Shown: in pieces, positions 34,202-45,656 of the stretch | How the letters are laid out: every line of letters begins with the position of its first letter | Position numbering within the stretch: the stretch's first letter is position 1 | From: Venturia oleaginea | Lineage: Eukaryota; Ascomycota; Dothideomycetes; Venturiales; Venturiaceae | Direction: 5' to 3' | NCBI GenBank assembly: GCA_013176395.1 | Contig: JABMLP010000014.1 | Span: forward strand, 186,001 to 250,000 | Length of the DNA: 64,000 nt | Program-made: the position numbers and the translations under genes | Notes under the pieces: generated by a model | Seen by the model: the letters and a program-made list of their open reading frames with translations, nothing else | What the model was told of the DNA's origin: nothing | Databases searched by the model: none

Positions 34202-35005
34202 CTAGCTTCCAATTTCATGGACCGGACTATGCGATGCCAGCTCCGTCCTTGGACTGCCATAATTCATCTTCTTGTAGCCGTACTGAGCTGATTGCACGCT
34301 ATTCTCTCCAAGCTCCGCCATCTGAGCCGGCTGTCTATTTCTCTCCCGCCTCTCAGCAATCAACATTCCGAGCGTAATCATGAACAAAAGGCCCAGGATT
34401 CCTGTTACCACGGCCGCTCCAATCGTTCCCCCAGAAACGCCACTATCCGAGGAACTCGATGTGGTTGCTGGCTGCGCGTTGCTAGTCGATGAGGTTTGTA
34501 TAGAGGGTCGTGTACCGCTTGCGATGGAGGAGCTAGAAGTTGTACCGGCGCTCCCAGTCGCCCCCAAACGGCATTCACGACGGCGAGTTTACTCATGTCA
34601 GCGAATTGGAAGACGTTATCCCCATTGCAGTTTGTGCCATATGAGCCCCAACTGCTTTGGTTCGCGCATACGAAGTGGTAAAGGAGGAAGTAGTTGCCGC
34701 AGGGGAGGATATCGTTGTACTGTTTTGAAGGCCTGTGGATCTGATCAGCTTTGGATTCCTGCGCAGAGGACTCTCCGCATACCGGAATTTTTACTGCCAT
34801 CGTTCAAATTGCAGTACTTGGGACACGCGCTTGAGCCCCAGGTCTTGTCTGGACATGACCCGCGCTTCATATATCCAAGGTCATAGCAGAGTCCGTTGGA
34901 GGTACATGCGGTGCCAGTGGGATAGCACGCGCTTTGGCTGCCGGATGTGCACACAGTTTGGTTCGCGGCTGTACTGCCATCAGGCCAGTAGCACGTCTTC
35001 GACAT
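34202..35005 (-). CDS. Ser/Thr-rich single-pass membrane protein (Mid2-like layout)
   Basis: A Cys-rich N-terminal head (MSKTCYWPDGSTA, then CYPTGTAC, CYDLGYMKRGSC, CPKYC) is followed by a Ser/Thr stalk. Then come one membrane span (IGAAVVTGILGLLFMITLGM) and a basic cytosolic tail (AERRERNR...). This is the layout of fungal Mid2/WSC-like cell-wall sensors. A frame-consistent model is exon 1 35005-34783, exon 2 34732 to about 34667 (donor GTATGC) and exon 3 from about 34536 (acceptor TTCTAG) to 34202. A different frame of the second intron reads a Cys-containing peptide ending NCNGDNVFQFADMSKLA, which also looks conserved. Using that frame would need a 34-base intron and an indel in a G5 run. 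The ATG at 35005 has no clear signal peptide, so an upstream exon may be missing. Confidence 0.6.
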
Positions 35006-35397
35006 GGTGGTAGGGACAGGAGAGTTGAGAGAATCAAGTCTCACGACCACAGCGAGGGAGATGGGGAAACGGGACACCGCGCCTCCATCGCGGTATGTGG
35101 ACGATAGCCCCCATAAATCCTGTATTGATTAGTGCCATGGACAAGAGCGGCTTAAAAAAGCGGCTGGCAGCCTCATGGAGCCATGATTGGGATGCAGCGA
35201 GAGAAGAGCCATTCCATCTAATTTACCGGCTTGCCTCTTTTGGTAAGCCCGGAAAGCTTAGCGCTTACGCCTCAGGGGATCTTTGCACATCGTTTTGAAC
35301 CCCAAATCTCAACCACCATTGATTTGTCCAGACAGACTGCTATGGTTAAAGCATCAAAGAGCCATCCAAGTCCAGCAATTTTACTATCAAGCTCTCT
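35006..35397. other. Intergenic
   Basis: No feature seen in these 390 bases. Confidence 0.6.
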
Positions 35398-35841
35398 CTA
35401 GCGCGATACCCATGGATAGTAAATGCCATGAACATGAACAAGCTCAAGAATATTAACCAATAGCAAGGCAAAAAGGTTTTGAAAACGCGAGACAAGCCGT
35501 TTCTGAGCCCTCAATTGCGTACTCATATCTGGTATATATTTATACGGGACCATAGCCTCTCTAGCACTACTAAGAGCCTCTCTAACCAATCCTTTGGCGT
35601 CTCCGAAGTTCCCGGTCTGCAATTTTCGCAGGATAAGGCTCGTGTTGGCAAATTTGACAGTACTTAATGTTTCTTCCGCCCGATCTCTCTCTTCAGTGGA
35701 AGCAGCATCCATGGTCAAGCTGGGAGTTTCGGGATGGAACTGCTCGTGTATGCCTGGGCTCGTATATTGCCCTGATCGGGAAGTGGAAAACGGAGGGGTG
35801 GCCTCTTCGAATAAACGACGAGAGGAGCTGGTCGCTGGATG
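35398..35841 (-). CDS. Hypothetical protein, 3' exon
   Basis: An open frame of 147 codons follows an acceptor-like gacaatag. It reads SSRRLFEEATPPF..., then an ATG-containing stretch TMDAASTEERDRAEETLSTV, a helical charged-to-neutral segment (ANTSLILRKLQTGNFGDAKG) and a hydrophobic C-terminal helix (FQNLFALLLVNILELVHVHG). The composition is convincingly protein-like. A first exon may begin at the ATG near 36016 (MSSS...) with a GTAAGC donor, but I cannot close the frame. If translation starts at the internal ATG (35712), the product is 104 residues. The hydrophobic end suggests tail-anchoring or membrane association. No family recognised. Confidence 0.45.
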   Translation of the reverse strand, partial: HPATSSSRRLFEEATPPFSTSRSGQYTSPGIHEQFHPETPSLTMDAASTEERDRAEETLSTVKFANTSLILRKLQTGNFGDAKGLVREALSSAREAMVPYKYIPDMSTQLRAQKRLVSRFQNLFALLLVNILELVHVHGIYYPWVSR

Positions 35842-36596
35842 CTATTGTCTCTCCGCTGCGCTGAATTATCGACAAATGTGTTCCGATCGTTGGAGGGTGG
35901 AGGGAAGTCCAGGTTGAGGAGAAGAAGGATAGCTGGCGGGGTTGGGAGTAGAACCGTGAAGATTTGGGTTGGATGTTTGCGGTGCTGTAATGGTCGTGTC
36001 CAGATTGCTTACGACTGGAAGACATAGTAAGAGGGCTCAAGGGGGAAGGGAGAAGGCCGAGGCAGCTGGGGATCAGGCTGAAGAAAGAGATACTGTTCTA
36101 TTAATCAACACCATATTAAAGTCAGAACTACCTGTTATACACTTCAGGTAGGCTCATGTGCGCTGTGGGGTTCCATGAGCAGTAATTCTTGCAACTCCAA
36201 AGTCCTGATGCATAACTTTTTAAGTTTCTGGGAGCATGAATCAAAAGGCTCTATGAGGCAATTGCTGAGCCTCGCTACTGATTGAGACATTCAGAGCGCG
36301 TTGGTGTTGATGGAGGAACCTTATCGATATCGGGACTATCATTGCCCGAATCAGCCATACCAGGCTCGGCTGATAGCCTTCCAATTCCCTCACCTCGAGC
36401 GCGAGATACTTCAACCTTGTATGCCTCGATGGTGACACCTACTACTGAACACTTTATGATCCCTCACCACGCAGCGACTCCTCTACGGCGCCAGGTTGGC
36501 CTTAAAGAGGATACAGCCCTGAGACCGGAAGTCGCATATATATGCCCCAAACTGCAGTAGAAATGTCACAAGAGCGACAACCTCTCCAACATCAAA
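35842..36596. other. Spacer between two minus-strand genes, probable first exon region
   Basis: May contain the first exon of the preceding gene near 36016. The remainder is the 3' flank of the permease. No repeat was seen. Confidence 0.4.
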
Positions 36597-38419
36597 TTAA
36601 GACCACAAAAAGTTCAACTTCTGCAACCCCTTCCTCGTCCTCTCCGGCGGCTCCGGATTCTCCCTCCAAATCTGAATAAACCGTCGAATGGGGACCTCGC
36701 TGAGCGGGATCACCGTATTCTCGAAAAGCGTCTTGGTGTACGCCTTGTATCCATAGTAAAGAGCCAAGATCAACGGGATGTTGAAGTAACTGCTGACAAA
36801 GGTTTCCGTATCCCATTTACCCTTGATGAAAGTCGCATATCCACCAGTAAACAGTAGCGTAATGAAAAGAATGAGTGAGACCCATGTCGTATAGGGTTGA
36901 AGTGGAGCAGCCCAGGGGAGATCGGTGTGGCGGTTTATGCCTTGCTTTTTGCAAGCATAGTGGAAGCGGAGGTAGATAATGCATATTATGATCCAGTTTA
37001 CGAGGGTGGAGATGGAAACGAGATCTTGAAGCCATGAGAAGACTGTGGACGCGGAGTCGGAGAGGGTCATGTAGCCGAGGCCCATAAACAGGGAGAACAT
37101 GCTGACTGCGATCCATGGACTGGTCTTAATGTCAGCGATTCGTTTCATTTCTCGGGATGGGGAACACGTACATGCCGAAGCGGTTGATTCTGCGGAAGAT
37201 TTTTGGAGCGTGGCCCTCCATTGCCATTCCGTAAAGAACACGAGAACCGCCAAGTAGGGAAGAATTACCAGATGACCAAGCGGAAGTAAGAATGACAGCG
37301 TTGATGATTGAAGGAACCACTTTGATACCAGCGCGAGTGGCCGCAATGACGAATGGCGAAGATGCGGTACCGGAGTTTTTAAGAAGGTTTGGATCGTTAG
37401 ATGGCACGACCAGACCTACCATGAAAATGGTGATAATGTAGAAGAGAATGATCCTAATGAAGATTTTCTTGGCGGCTGCTGGAATAGCCCGTCTTGGGTT
37501 CTTGGTCTCAGATGCGGCAAGGGTGATGTTCTCGATGCCGGAGTAGGCGTAAAGTGCGTTGTTCAGCGTCGTCCAGACCCCAGCAAATCGTCCGAGAGGG
37601 CCGGGAATGGAAAGATATTGAACAAATGGACCAGGATTGCGCCAGTATCGGAAGCCGATAGATGTATGATCTGGGCCGCCTCCACAGGTGATGACAAGAG
37701 CCTATAAAAAAGTCAAACACAGTCGAACCAGATATCCCATTCATTTAGCTTACCATAATGTTGATGCCAATGATGAGCATAATCTTGAGCATTGCGAAAG
37801 TAAACTCGAGCTCGCCATAAACTCTAACAAAGAGAACACCAGTAGCGATCATGAGAAGTCCAAATACGGTTATCCAAATGCCGTTATTGATAACGGTCCA
37901 AAACTCGACTAATACAGCGGCTGCAACGATTTCTGCAGGAATCGACACGCAATAGGAGTAAACCTGATTCCATCCATTTGCAAAAGACATGGCCGGATCG
38001 AAGAAGTATTCTGCATAACGCACGACACCTCCAGAAAGCGGAACCAGTGCTCCCATCTCACCCACGGCTAGGACCACAGAGGACACCATCAGGCCCACAA
38101 TGGAGTATCCGAGAAAGGTGCCCAAGGGACCCGACCGAGAGAGAGCTTTACCAGATCCCAAGAATAATCCTGTTCCGATTGTTCCTGCAAGTGCCTGAGT
38201 TGCTTGTCAACACCAAATCATTAGCAGGATTGCGATTTGACTAACAATCATCTGAATGTGGCGCTGATGAAGACCTTGCCTGAGCTGTCCTTTCTCCTCC
38301 AGAACACCCTCCCCTACTTCGACATCTGGATTTCGCGACGTGAGGACCTGACGATCTTTCTCGTCCATCTCACCCATGCCTGTCGCATAAGCTGGCGGTG
38401 TAACGTTTCCTGCCGCCAT
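36597..38419 (-). CDS. Amino-acid permease (APC superfamily, YAT type)
   Basis: Predicted 555-residue plasma-membrane amino-acid/H+ symporter. Four exons (38419-38246, 38194-37754, 37701-37172, 37119-36597), all junctions in frame. A 45-residue acidic cytosolic N-terminus leads into the family signature LHQRHIQMI-ALAGTIGTGLFLGSG (TM1), then AVGEMGALVPLSGGVVRYAE (the consensus permease motif), YSGIENITLAASETKNPRRA, and about 12 hydrophobic segments in all. The C-terminal tail has the PLSEVPIRRF and WRENPEPPERTRKG phrases common in fungal permeases. The substrate (neutral or proline/GABA-like) cannot be read from the sequence. It lies 4 kb from an amino-acid-oxidase-like gene, which suggests but does not show a shared pathway. 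Confidence 0.93.
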
Positions 38420-39307
38420 GTTCGTGGAACGAGAACAAGACCTAAATCGTGACGGAGATAAATCTGCAATACAACTTATCCAGATGTCTAGTTTCTATAG
38501 CAGTCGTTGTTTCTAGCTATCCATGCGCTCGGAGCCAGCCCCTTTGGAATAGGCAGTCGTGTAGATGATAACAGTGGAGGTGCACAACGTGCCTAGTACG
38601 GCACGTTGCCGTTAACCCAAATCCATTCTAATTGGTCCCAGCAGTAAAGCTTCTATGCGGGGTGACGCAAGTTCACAGTCTGGGGCTTGATAGCAGACAG
38701 CTTTGAGGTAGTTCTACCAGGTATTAGATAGTGCCTTCCGGGTGTTTGCTTGCTTGAGTATTTCGACGCGAAAATGGCCTACCAAGACGGCAAGGTACCC
38801 TACTTTTGCTCATATCAATGAAGCTTTATCAGTGAAGCTTTCGTCAACCCATGCTTATGGGGATTCTCGGTGATGGAAGGAAGGGTCTGGTACTAGCCCA
38901 TGCCAGCTAAAGCGTCCACTCTAAATACCCATTAATGATTGCAGGATCATGAATGAAGGGCAGGTCCGCGCCAAAGTGAGCCGCGAAAAGATTAAATCCG
39001 TGCCGGACAATCTTTGAGCGAGTCGCGAATATATCCCAGATCGAGGCTCCGGGCGAAGTCGCTTGGATGAGGGAGCCCTGTCAAGACAAATAAACCTAGT
39101 TCAAATCCCGGTGTTCTGCCGCCCCATAGACTAGGTGGTCGTGGCTCTCTGGAGGAACTAAGAGGAAGCTCTTATGATTCGACTGCGTCAAATCAATGAA
39201 TAACAAGTTGCGCTTGATAGGCAACTTACTCAAGTTACAATCACATCAACTAAGCTGCATTTCGAGCCATATTTCTGAACGAGCTCAACGCATGACTTGG
39301 GAGTTGA
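38420..39307. other. Permease promoter and spacer
   Basis: No ORF of note. A tRNA B-box look-alike (agttcaaatcccgg near 39099) has no matching acceptor stem or A box. Confidence 0.6.
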
Positions 39308-39619
39308 GACTTTGTCATAGTCGGAGTTGAGTTCGCAGGCGTCAGTGCAGCTTACTATCTCACCAAACGCAATGCCTCAAATGAAAGAACCAAAGTCGAT
39401 AAAAACTCTGGAAGTCCGCGGTGTGTGCGACAGGATGAAACGGAGGCCGTTTGCAAACAGATCTTTGAGATCAGACATCAGGCTTTATCGACAGTGCAGG
39501 AGTCGAGACAGTGCCAGATACAAGAATTTGAGGTGCGTGATTTGAAGGCGGAGGAGCGAATCACTAGAAAGGAGAAGATCGATTGCGTCTTTCAGCTTTG
39601 CAGGACAACTGATGTATGA
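39308..39619 (+). pseudogene. Relic of a DAO-type FAD oxidoreductase
   Basis: An open frame without its own start reads DFVIVGVEFAGVSAAYYLTK and later KEKIDCVFQLCRTTDV, ending in TGA. This is recognisably the FAD-binding start (VVIVGSGYSG in the intact gene at 43167) and the mid-part of the same kind of enzyme, with the stretch between them shortened and scrambled. The nucleotide-binding glycine motif is broken (GVEFAG for GSGFAG). A stop lies directly upstream. It is probably the remains of a duplicate or paralogue of the FAD oxidoreductase 4 kb away. No promoter or intact product is expected. Confidence 0.6.
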
Positions 39620-40334
39620 ACGACAAAAGAGACGGCTGCAAATGCGTGGCAGGTATATATGAGATGGTAGTTGCAATGGATTCGGATTTCATGAATGAAG
39701 TTCGGTCGTCTTCAAGTTGATGATATTGTCGAAGGAGCGAGTCGTGAGTTCGCGAAAGAAGCAAAGGGCACTGACCATGTTGCATGATCATCACGTGCAA
39801 GGCTTGAGTGAGCATGGCTGACAGATCACAAGAGATCTGCGACATGAAAGGTGCACCCACCTCCGCCTCCTACACAGCAGCGACAGTATATCTCTATAAA
39901 ATTGTTATTGATACAGACGGATCTACTCCGGCCACCGGAATCGTCAAGTGGTGATATGTTAAGGGTGGGGAAATTTAGGCCAACGCAACGGTTGAATAGA
40001 ATGTCTTTAGCGGACGTGTGGCTGTGATTAACTGCCTAAGCAGTATTGGAAAGCAATCTTTTGGGTACTCTTCGATAGCGCACATGTGGTGGCGATGTCA
40101 GTTGAAGGGTCGCCGGAATCTGGGTAATGCCTCTAGAGGGGGCAGGTCATGACCTTCATTATTATTCGTAATTTCTGAGCAGTATATCAGACTCATCGTA
40201 GCTATTTGACTGGCGACTCTCAACCCAAAAATATGGAAAGCCTTGTTGGAAACGGATTCTCCAGGCTCGATTCCTTGGTCTGGGTATGAGTTCCAATCCG
40301 AAGCGGAGCGAAATATCTCCTCAATTGACAGCAC
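39620..40334. other. Spacer
   Basis: A 78-codon minus ORF (40098-40334) starts right after the UNC93-like stop and could be a read-through exon via a GTGAGT donor at 40336. There is no support beyond the donor. Confidence 0.4.
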
Positions 40335-42078
40335 TCACCTCGAACCAACCCCCTCAAGAACCCGACCATCAATCGAATCAATCTCATCCAAATCAAACTC
40401 ACTCGGCTGCTCCGGCACCAATCCAATCAAGAAATACATACAAGGCACCGAAACAACAAGCAACGCGCAATTAACAAAGAAGCCAATCCTCACATCGCCT
40501 CCAGAATTAGAATTAATACCATAACTCACAGCCTGGCCTGCAGTCTCAAAAGCCCTGAAAAGTCCACCAGTACGAGAATTTGATTTGGTATCGACACTAA
40601 ATGTACCGAGAATCCAGTAGAGTGAAAGTTGAGTGAGATATCCGGTGGTGAAGACGATGAGATAGGGGAAGTATGCTGCTGCCCAGCGACGGGGTTGGAG
40701 AATGTAGTCCAGAGATGCATCGGCTTCTCCAAAAGATTTGTATTCCATGCCGATCCATATGAAGCATGCGGCTTGGGGGAATACCCAGAAGGCGAAGGAG
40801 ATCCAGGCGCGAGTCTTCTGGGACCAGCGTTTCATGTCGAGGAGGCGACCGAAGGCTACGACCATTGGAACTGTTATCGATGCTGCAGTTGGTGATTAGC
40901 TTTGAGACATACCAAAAGTATTTGATCATACTTACGTGTGATGAGAGTTGAGAGAGCGCGAGCGCGTACTGAGAAATGAAGTGAGAGATATGTTCCCATA
41001 GTCCCACCATAGAAGAACGAATAGAATGCTGGGATGAAAACGAGCCACGTCTGTGAGTAAGTTAGCTGGCTAATAAATTGTGGATTGAAGCACTGTAATG
41101 CGAACCTTGGGAGCTTTCATATGTTTTCCTAAGGCCTTCAGCTCACCCACCCAGCTTGCAGTACTAGATATGGGAACTCTGGTGCCATCGCGGCGTCTCA
41201 CCAATCTTGTAGGTGAGAGTAGAAGAGCCCAGACGATACCTGTACACGCAAATGCAACAAAGATGAGATACGTTCCCCAAGCGATCCCGCCTGCTGTGGA
41301 ATCCTTGTAATTTGTGGAATAGCTGATGGCCCCTCCGATGATACTACCGGAATTACGCATAGCGCTCCAGATACCTGAACGTTGGGGTCAGTTATATCTG
41401 ATGACAGAGGAAATGTGGCTCAAGCTACCCAGGTAGACTCCTCGGTCATCTTGATGTGGATACGAAAGCATAGCAGTGGTTTCGCCGACATACAAGAATC
41501 CACCAGTGATACCTCCAACGATCTGAAATTTTCTATTAGCATTCATTTGTTACAGCTTGAAGCCAATAGGTGTGCAGCATACCTTGGATAACAACAGGTA
41601 CCAATCTGTTCCGAATCTTGCGCTTTGGTAGTAGCCAGAGGGACCTAGTGGCATTCCAATAGCAGCGATAATGCAGGCCCATTTGATTCCTAGCTTGTTG
41701 ATCAGAGGGCCCCCAAATAGCGATATCAAGCATCCTGAGGCATAGTCCACTGAGTTGGACAAGTTGGAAAGAAATGGCGTGCTCAGTCCGCCGCCGCCCA
41801 AATTGCTGATAGCATCTGACATAGCAGGCCCAACAAAGGATAGGCTGCATGGTTGTAAGTGTTGTCCTCAATATGTGGCAAGCAGCGGGATTGGAAAACT
41901 CACGCTCCGAAGAGAATCATCTGAAAGAGAACACTGTGGTAGAAGTTCGAAAACCCCTTGCTCGCCAGATACTCGGTGTCAAGAACATGCTCCTGGTCAT
42001 TCTCGACAACAGTGGTTGGCGAACCTCTGACCTCGACGGACACTCTTTTGGCATCATTTTTCACGTCCTTTGAGTCCA
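40335..42078 (-). CDS. UNC93-like major facilitator transporter
   Basis: Predicted polytopic transporter of the UNC93-like MFS branch. Exons 42078-41904, 41844-41583, 41522-41429, 41374-41106, 41050-40936 and 40882-40335. From exon 2 on, all junctions keep frame. Typical features are LSFVGPAMSDAISNLGGGG after the first helix, GGPLINKLGIKWACIIAAIG, GGITGGFLYVGETTAM, RNSGSIIGGAISYS and FFYGGTMGTYLSLHF. About 11-12 hydrophobic segments are visible. The 5' end is odd. From a good start context (gccATGga at 42078) the frame runs into a stop; the conserved N-terminal frame is reached only with one extra A in the AAAA run (plus strand 42057-42060) or by splicing GTGAAA...ACCAG out. Substrate unknown. 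The next gene upstream, the FAD oxidoreductase, is divergent. Confidence 0.8.
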
Positions 42079-43166
42079 TGGCGAAGACTGAGGAGTAGCT
42101 GGAGTTGAATTGAAGCTCAACAACTAAACCCGAAAATAGCAGTTACATCTCTACCATATGTGGTGCACATTCAGCCACTTAGCTGATACACATGATAGCA
42201 GCTTGGCATAGATGCATGCATTTAGATAAGCTTACCTCCGACGACGGCCTTCGATATCTGATATATGGGTTCATGAACATCTCAGGTGCAGTTTTCCGCC
42301 TATTCAAGAACGGGTACGAAAGATCGACAGCTTGGCCATAGATTTGTACACTCGGCCGCCCCAAGTTCTAAAGATTAGAAGGTTGTATAATGTTCTCGGG
42401 TGAGTTTCGATGACTTCGGATGAGTTTGTAACACATTGCAAGAAGCATCATGTAAACTTTTCACGTCATCTTCGTACTCATACTCGGACAGGTTCTCGTT
42501 GAGACCAAGAACTCCTGATGAGGATAATGGATAGCATGGGTTTGTCTATTTTTGTGTTTTTGCTTGATGGTCAAGAGTTCTAGCTTCACGCTTTCAACAT
42601 ACTAGGCTCGATCAAGGTAGTTTTAAGTGACAAAAAGTCGCGATTCAACGTCTCAACCAACCACTCGCCCATCTCGTCTCCTTCTATCACACCAAACACC
42701 ATCAAAAGCCAATCCCGAATCATCGTCACCGCCTTCGGTGCCACCTCTGCCACAGAGTGTCCAAGGCGACATAGAGAATATTTGACCTTCCCTATCTGAA
42801 ACACGAGCGTGCTCCTATCAATCTATCTGGCCCGAAGGCCGAAGTTACACGCCGGCATCTACACCGGACATGGCAAACGATGATGATTCCACTGTGCCGT
42901 GTGCACGCCCTGGGCCGCCTCCATTCTTATCAAAAGTGGAAGCTATGACGGACAGGACAGTGGAACGCCAAGCATCGTGATATCCAGGGGCGGGAGATTG
43001 ATAAGATGGATAAATCTCACTCGCCGAGTGGCAATCTTACCATTAAGGTACTCGTATCATTGGATGCCTTAGTCTCTTATCGCTCCTTGAACACCTTTCT
43101 TCATTGCGCTGTTGAGTATTGAGGCACAACACTTGCAAACCTTGTAACACGAATTCTCCCCTCAAC
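42079..43166. other. Divergent promoter region
   Basis: 1.1 kb between the transporter (minus) and the FAD oxidoreductase (plus). A 72-codon minus ORF (42586-42804, no ATG start) reads VAEVAPKAVTMIRDWLLMVF and may be a coding relic, family unknown. A GTAAGC donor-like site lies at 42236 on the minus strand. Confidence 0.5.
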
Positions 43167-44829
43167 ATGCTCCCCAACGTCGATAGAACGAAATCGTACT
43201 GGATCGAGGCAGCGCAATCCCATCTCAAAGACTTTCGCTCAACAGACTCGCTTCCGTCCGAGACCGATGTCGTGATAGTAGGAAGTGGTTATTCTGGAGC
43301 GACAGGTAAGCTCGTTTGTCTTCCTTGTCAAAAACACAATCTAATACTTGGACAGCTGCATACTGGCTACACAAAGTATGACCTGGTCAGCCTCAAACTT
43401 AAAAAACCACATGCTGATGTTATACCAATAGTACACATCGCAAAATGGCACAACTCCAAATATACTTCTGTTAGAAGCTCGTGATATCTGCGGCAGCGCA
43501 ACAGGTCGAAATGGTGGCCAATTGAGGCCGCATGCCTATTCGAGGTACAACACCTGGAGGGCCAGGTTTGGTCCTAAGCTCGCCATGGATCTCATCAAAC
43601 ACGAGATGGCCCACTTACCCGCATTTAAACATATGCTCTCCGAGGAAGGTATTACTGAAGAAGTCTGTTGTAAATTTGGAGAAACATTCGACGCAGCTAT
43701 GACAGATGAAGCGTGGGAACGCTTAACTTCCAACTTATTAGCGATGCGACAAGATCACGGTACCGAAGATGAGACCATCAAAGCAATCAAAATAATCGAA
43801 GTTGCTGAGGCCGCGGAAGCTTATACGCAAATGAAGGGCGCTGTTGGAGCCATTGTTCATCCTGCAGGTCAAATATGGCCGTACAAATTTGTTCATGCGT
43901 TACTCCGAACCATTCTGGTAGCAGGAAAACTCAACTTACAAGCGCACACACCTGCTGAACGAATCTCTCATCGAGACGCTGAGGGCTGGATTACCGTGGA
44001 AACGGCGCGAGGAACTGTCAAGACGCGAGCAGTTATTCACGCCACAAATCGATGGGCAGCACATCTCCTCCCTGAACTCGAAAACTTGGTGTACCCAGGT
44101 CTAGCCACAGTATCTGCCATCAAAGCACCAGAAGGTCTCATCAGGCACACCGGTGCCCAACACTGGGATAGCAACATCAACAACTATTGGAACCAATTAC
44201 CCGCACCCTACAATACCATAATCCTCGGCGGCGCCCAATCTGTCCTCGCTCACCAACCAGCCATCAAAAACACAGACAAAGATCACGCCTTGATTCCTGG
44301 TGTGCCAACATATATGCAGTCGTGGGCCTCAACTCACATCACCAACTGGCCTCGAAACGAAACTGGAGAATTGGCTCTTCCGGCTGAAGAAGGTGGAAAT
44401 TGGACGGGTGTTGAGGGAACGACTTCCGATGCTTTTCCCTTCGTTGGACCTGTGCCGGGTAGGGAAGGACATTTTGTTGCTGCTGGATTTAATGGTCACG
44501 GTATGCCGAGGATTCTGTTATCGACTGCTCATATCACACCGCTTGTTTTGTCATATCTCCACACCGAGGCTGTGGCGCCAGCGTTGGTGAAAGATTTCCC
44601 GTCACTCCCAGCACCGTTTATCGTTACGGGCGAACGAATCGCGAAGCTGCAGGGTGTAGATTTTTTGGCGAAGATGGCGAGTGGTGTTGAGTCAGGGTTG
44701 GAGAGTGGTAAGAAAGCATTCTGCGCGACGGGCAAGGCTTTCTACGATGAAGCTATTGCTGTCAAGCGGGGGAGTGAAAAGGTATTGGTGGGCCCAATGA
44801 AGAGGAGTGATAGTCCTATTGAAGCTTGA
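43167..44829 (+). CDS. FAD-dependent oxidoreductase, DAO/DadA family
   Basis: Predicted 518-residue flavoenzyme of the D-amino-acid-oxidase fold, which typically oxidises amino acids or secondary amines. Three exons, 43167-43305, 43356-43375 (a 20-base microexon) and 43432-44829, in frame. The N-terminus SYWIEAAQSHL and the Rossmann motif TDVVIVGSGYSGAT-AAYWLHK, then LLLEARDICGSATGRNGGQLRP (the conserved ATGRNGG loop), identify the family. PAGQIWPYKFVHALL and IHATNRWAAHLLPEL follow. The C-terminal FAD-contact stretch is PFVGPVPGREGHFVAAGFNGHG. No signal peptide is seen and a peroxisomal SKL-type end is absent (it ends PIEA), so it is likely cytosolic. It lies between an UNC93-like transporter (divergent) and a HAD hydrolase (convergent). 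Confidence 0.9.
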
Positions 44830-45656
44830 TTTGGTGCAGGGGTGGTCTAAAGTAATAACATAACCCGGTTGTGGAGAATTGAAGATGGCAGGCCACCTTG
44901 TTTACCTGATGACAAGTTACGTGTAAAGACAACATTGTCTCATTCACGTTATCTCTTCCTCCAATGCTTTATCGCCGCACATCTTTCTTGGGTGTTATGT
45001 CATGTAGTCTCAATCTTGTCAACCTTGCCTCGCATGCGCTTTACAGCAAAAATATCCTTGGGTATCTTGGAGTCCCGATCTTTTATCGCGGGGCGGAAGA
45101 GGTCGAGGGCCGTACCCGTGGTATTCTTCAAGTGCGGGGGCTGCGGGACGCATGCTTTTAGCCGCATCTCCGAATATTATTCGAGATTCCTTGTCTGGTT
45201 TCGGCGGTGTACTGTGATCCGTTTGGCCCTCATTAGACTAGCAGACACTTTTTGGCTGATGGTTGAAATGCCCACCCACGCTAAAACAATGCAATGAAAA
45301 AGCTGGGATTAAAAACGGCCTGGATACAGCTTCTCCTCTCTCAAGAAGGCCTACCGGACCTAATTACTTGCAGTGTTCGCCAGTGCCTCGTACTCATGCG
45401 AGCCTTGTAGCACTCGTGTACAGCTTCGTAATCACATATTTTGTCCTTAAATCACGTTGCCTAAGTTTCAACGCACGATCTTTTTCTCGAACAAATTTAT
45501 CAAAGGATAAAGATACGATTACGAGACTCGTATAGTAGTAAATACGAGGCACTAGCCAAGTTTCACCTTCACCCATTTCTCCCTCGGACCCTCTCCCAGC
45601 TCTGCGTGGTCAAACAGGAACCGTCCAGCCGTTGAAAGATATCGAGAACTTACCAA
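44830..45656. other. Convergent spacer with one MITE
   Basis: No supported ORF. Holds MITE-2b (45381-45554). Confidence 0.6.
45381..45554. mobile_element. MITE-2b, TIR agtgcctcgta
   Basis: The left agtgcctcgtactcatgcga and the right (reverse complement agtgcctcgtatttactact) share the outer 12 bases. The right flank is TA and the left is CA. About 170 bases. It is the same family as 28540-28688. Confidence 0.55.

Noticed and set aside
39060..39130. tRNA-like B box (agttcaaatcccgg)
   Set aside because: No A box at the right distance and no acceptor-stem pairing.
40098..40334. Extra 3' exon of the UNC93-like gene after a GTGAGT donor
   Set aside because: The donor overlaps the natural TGA and the next frame shows no family-like sequence.
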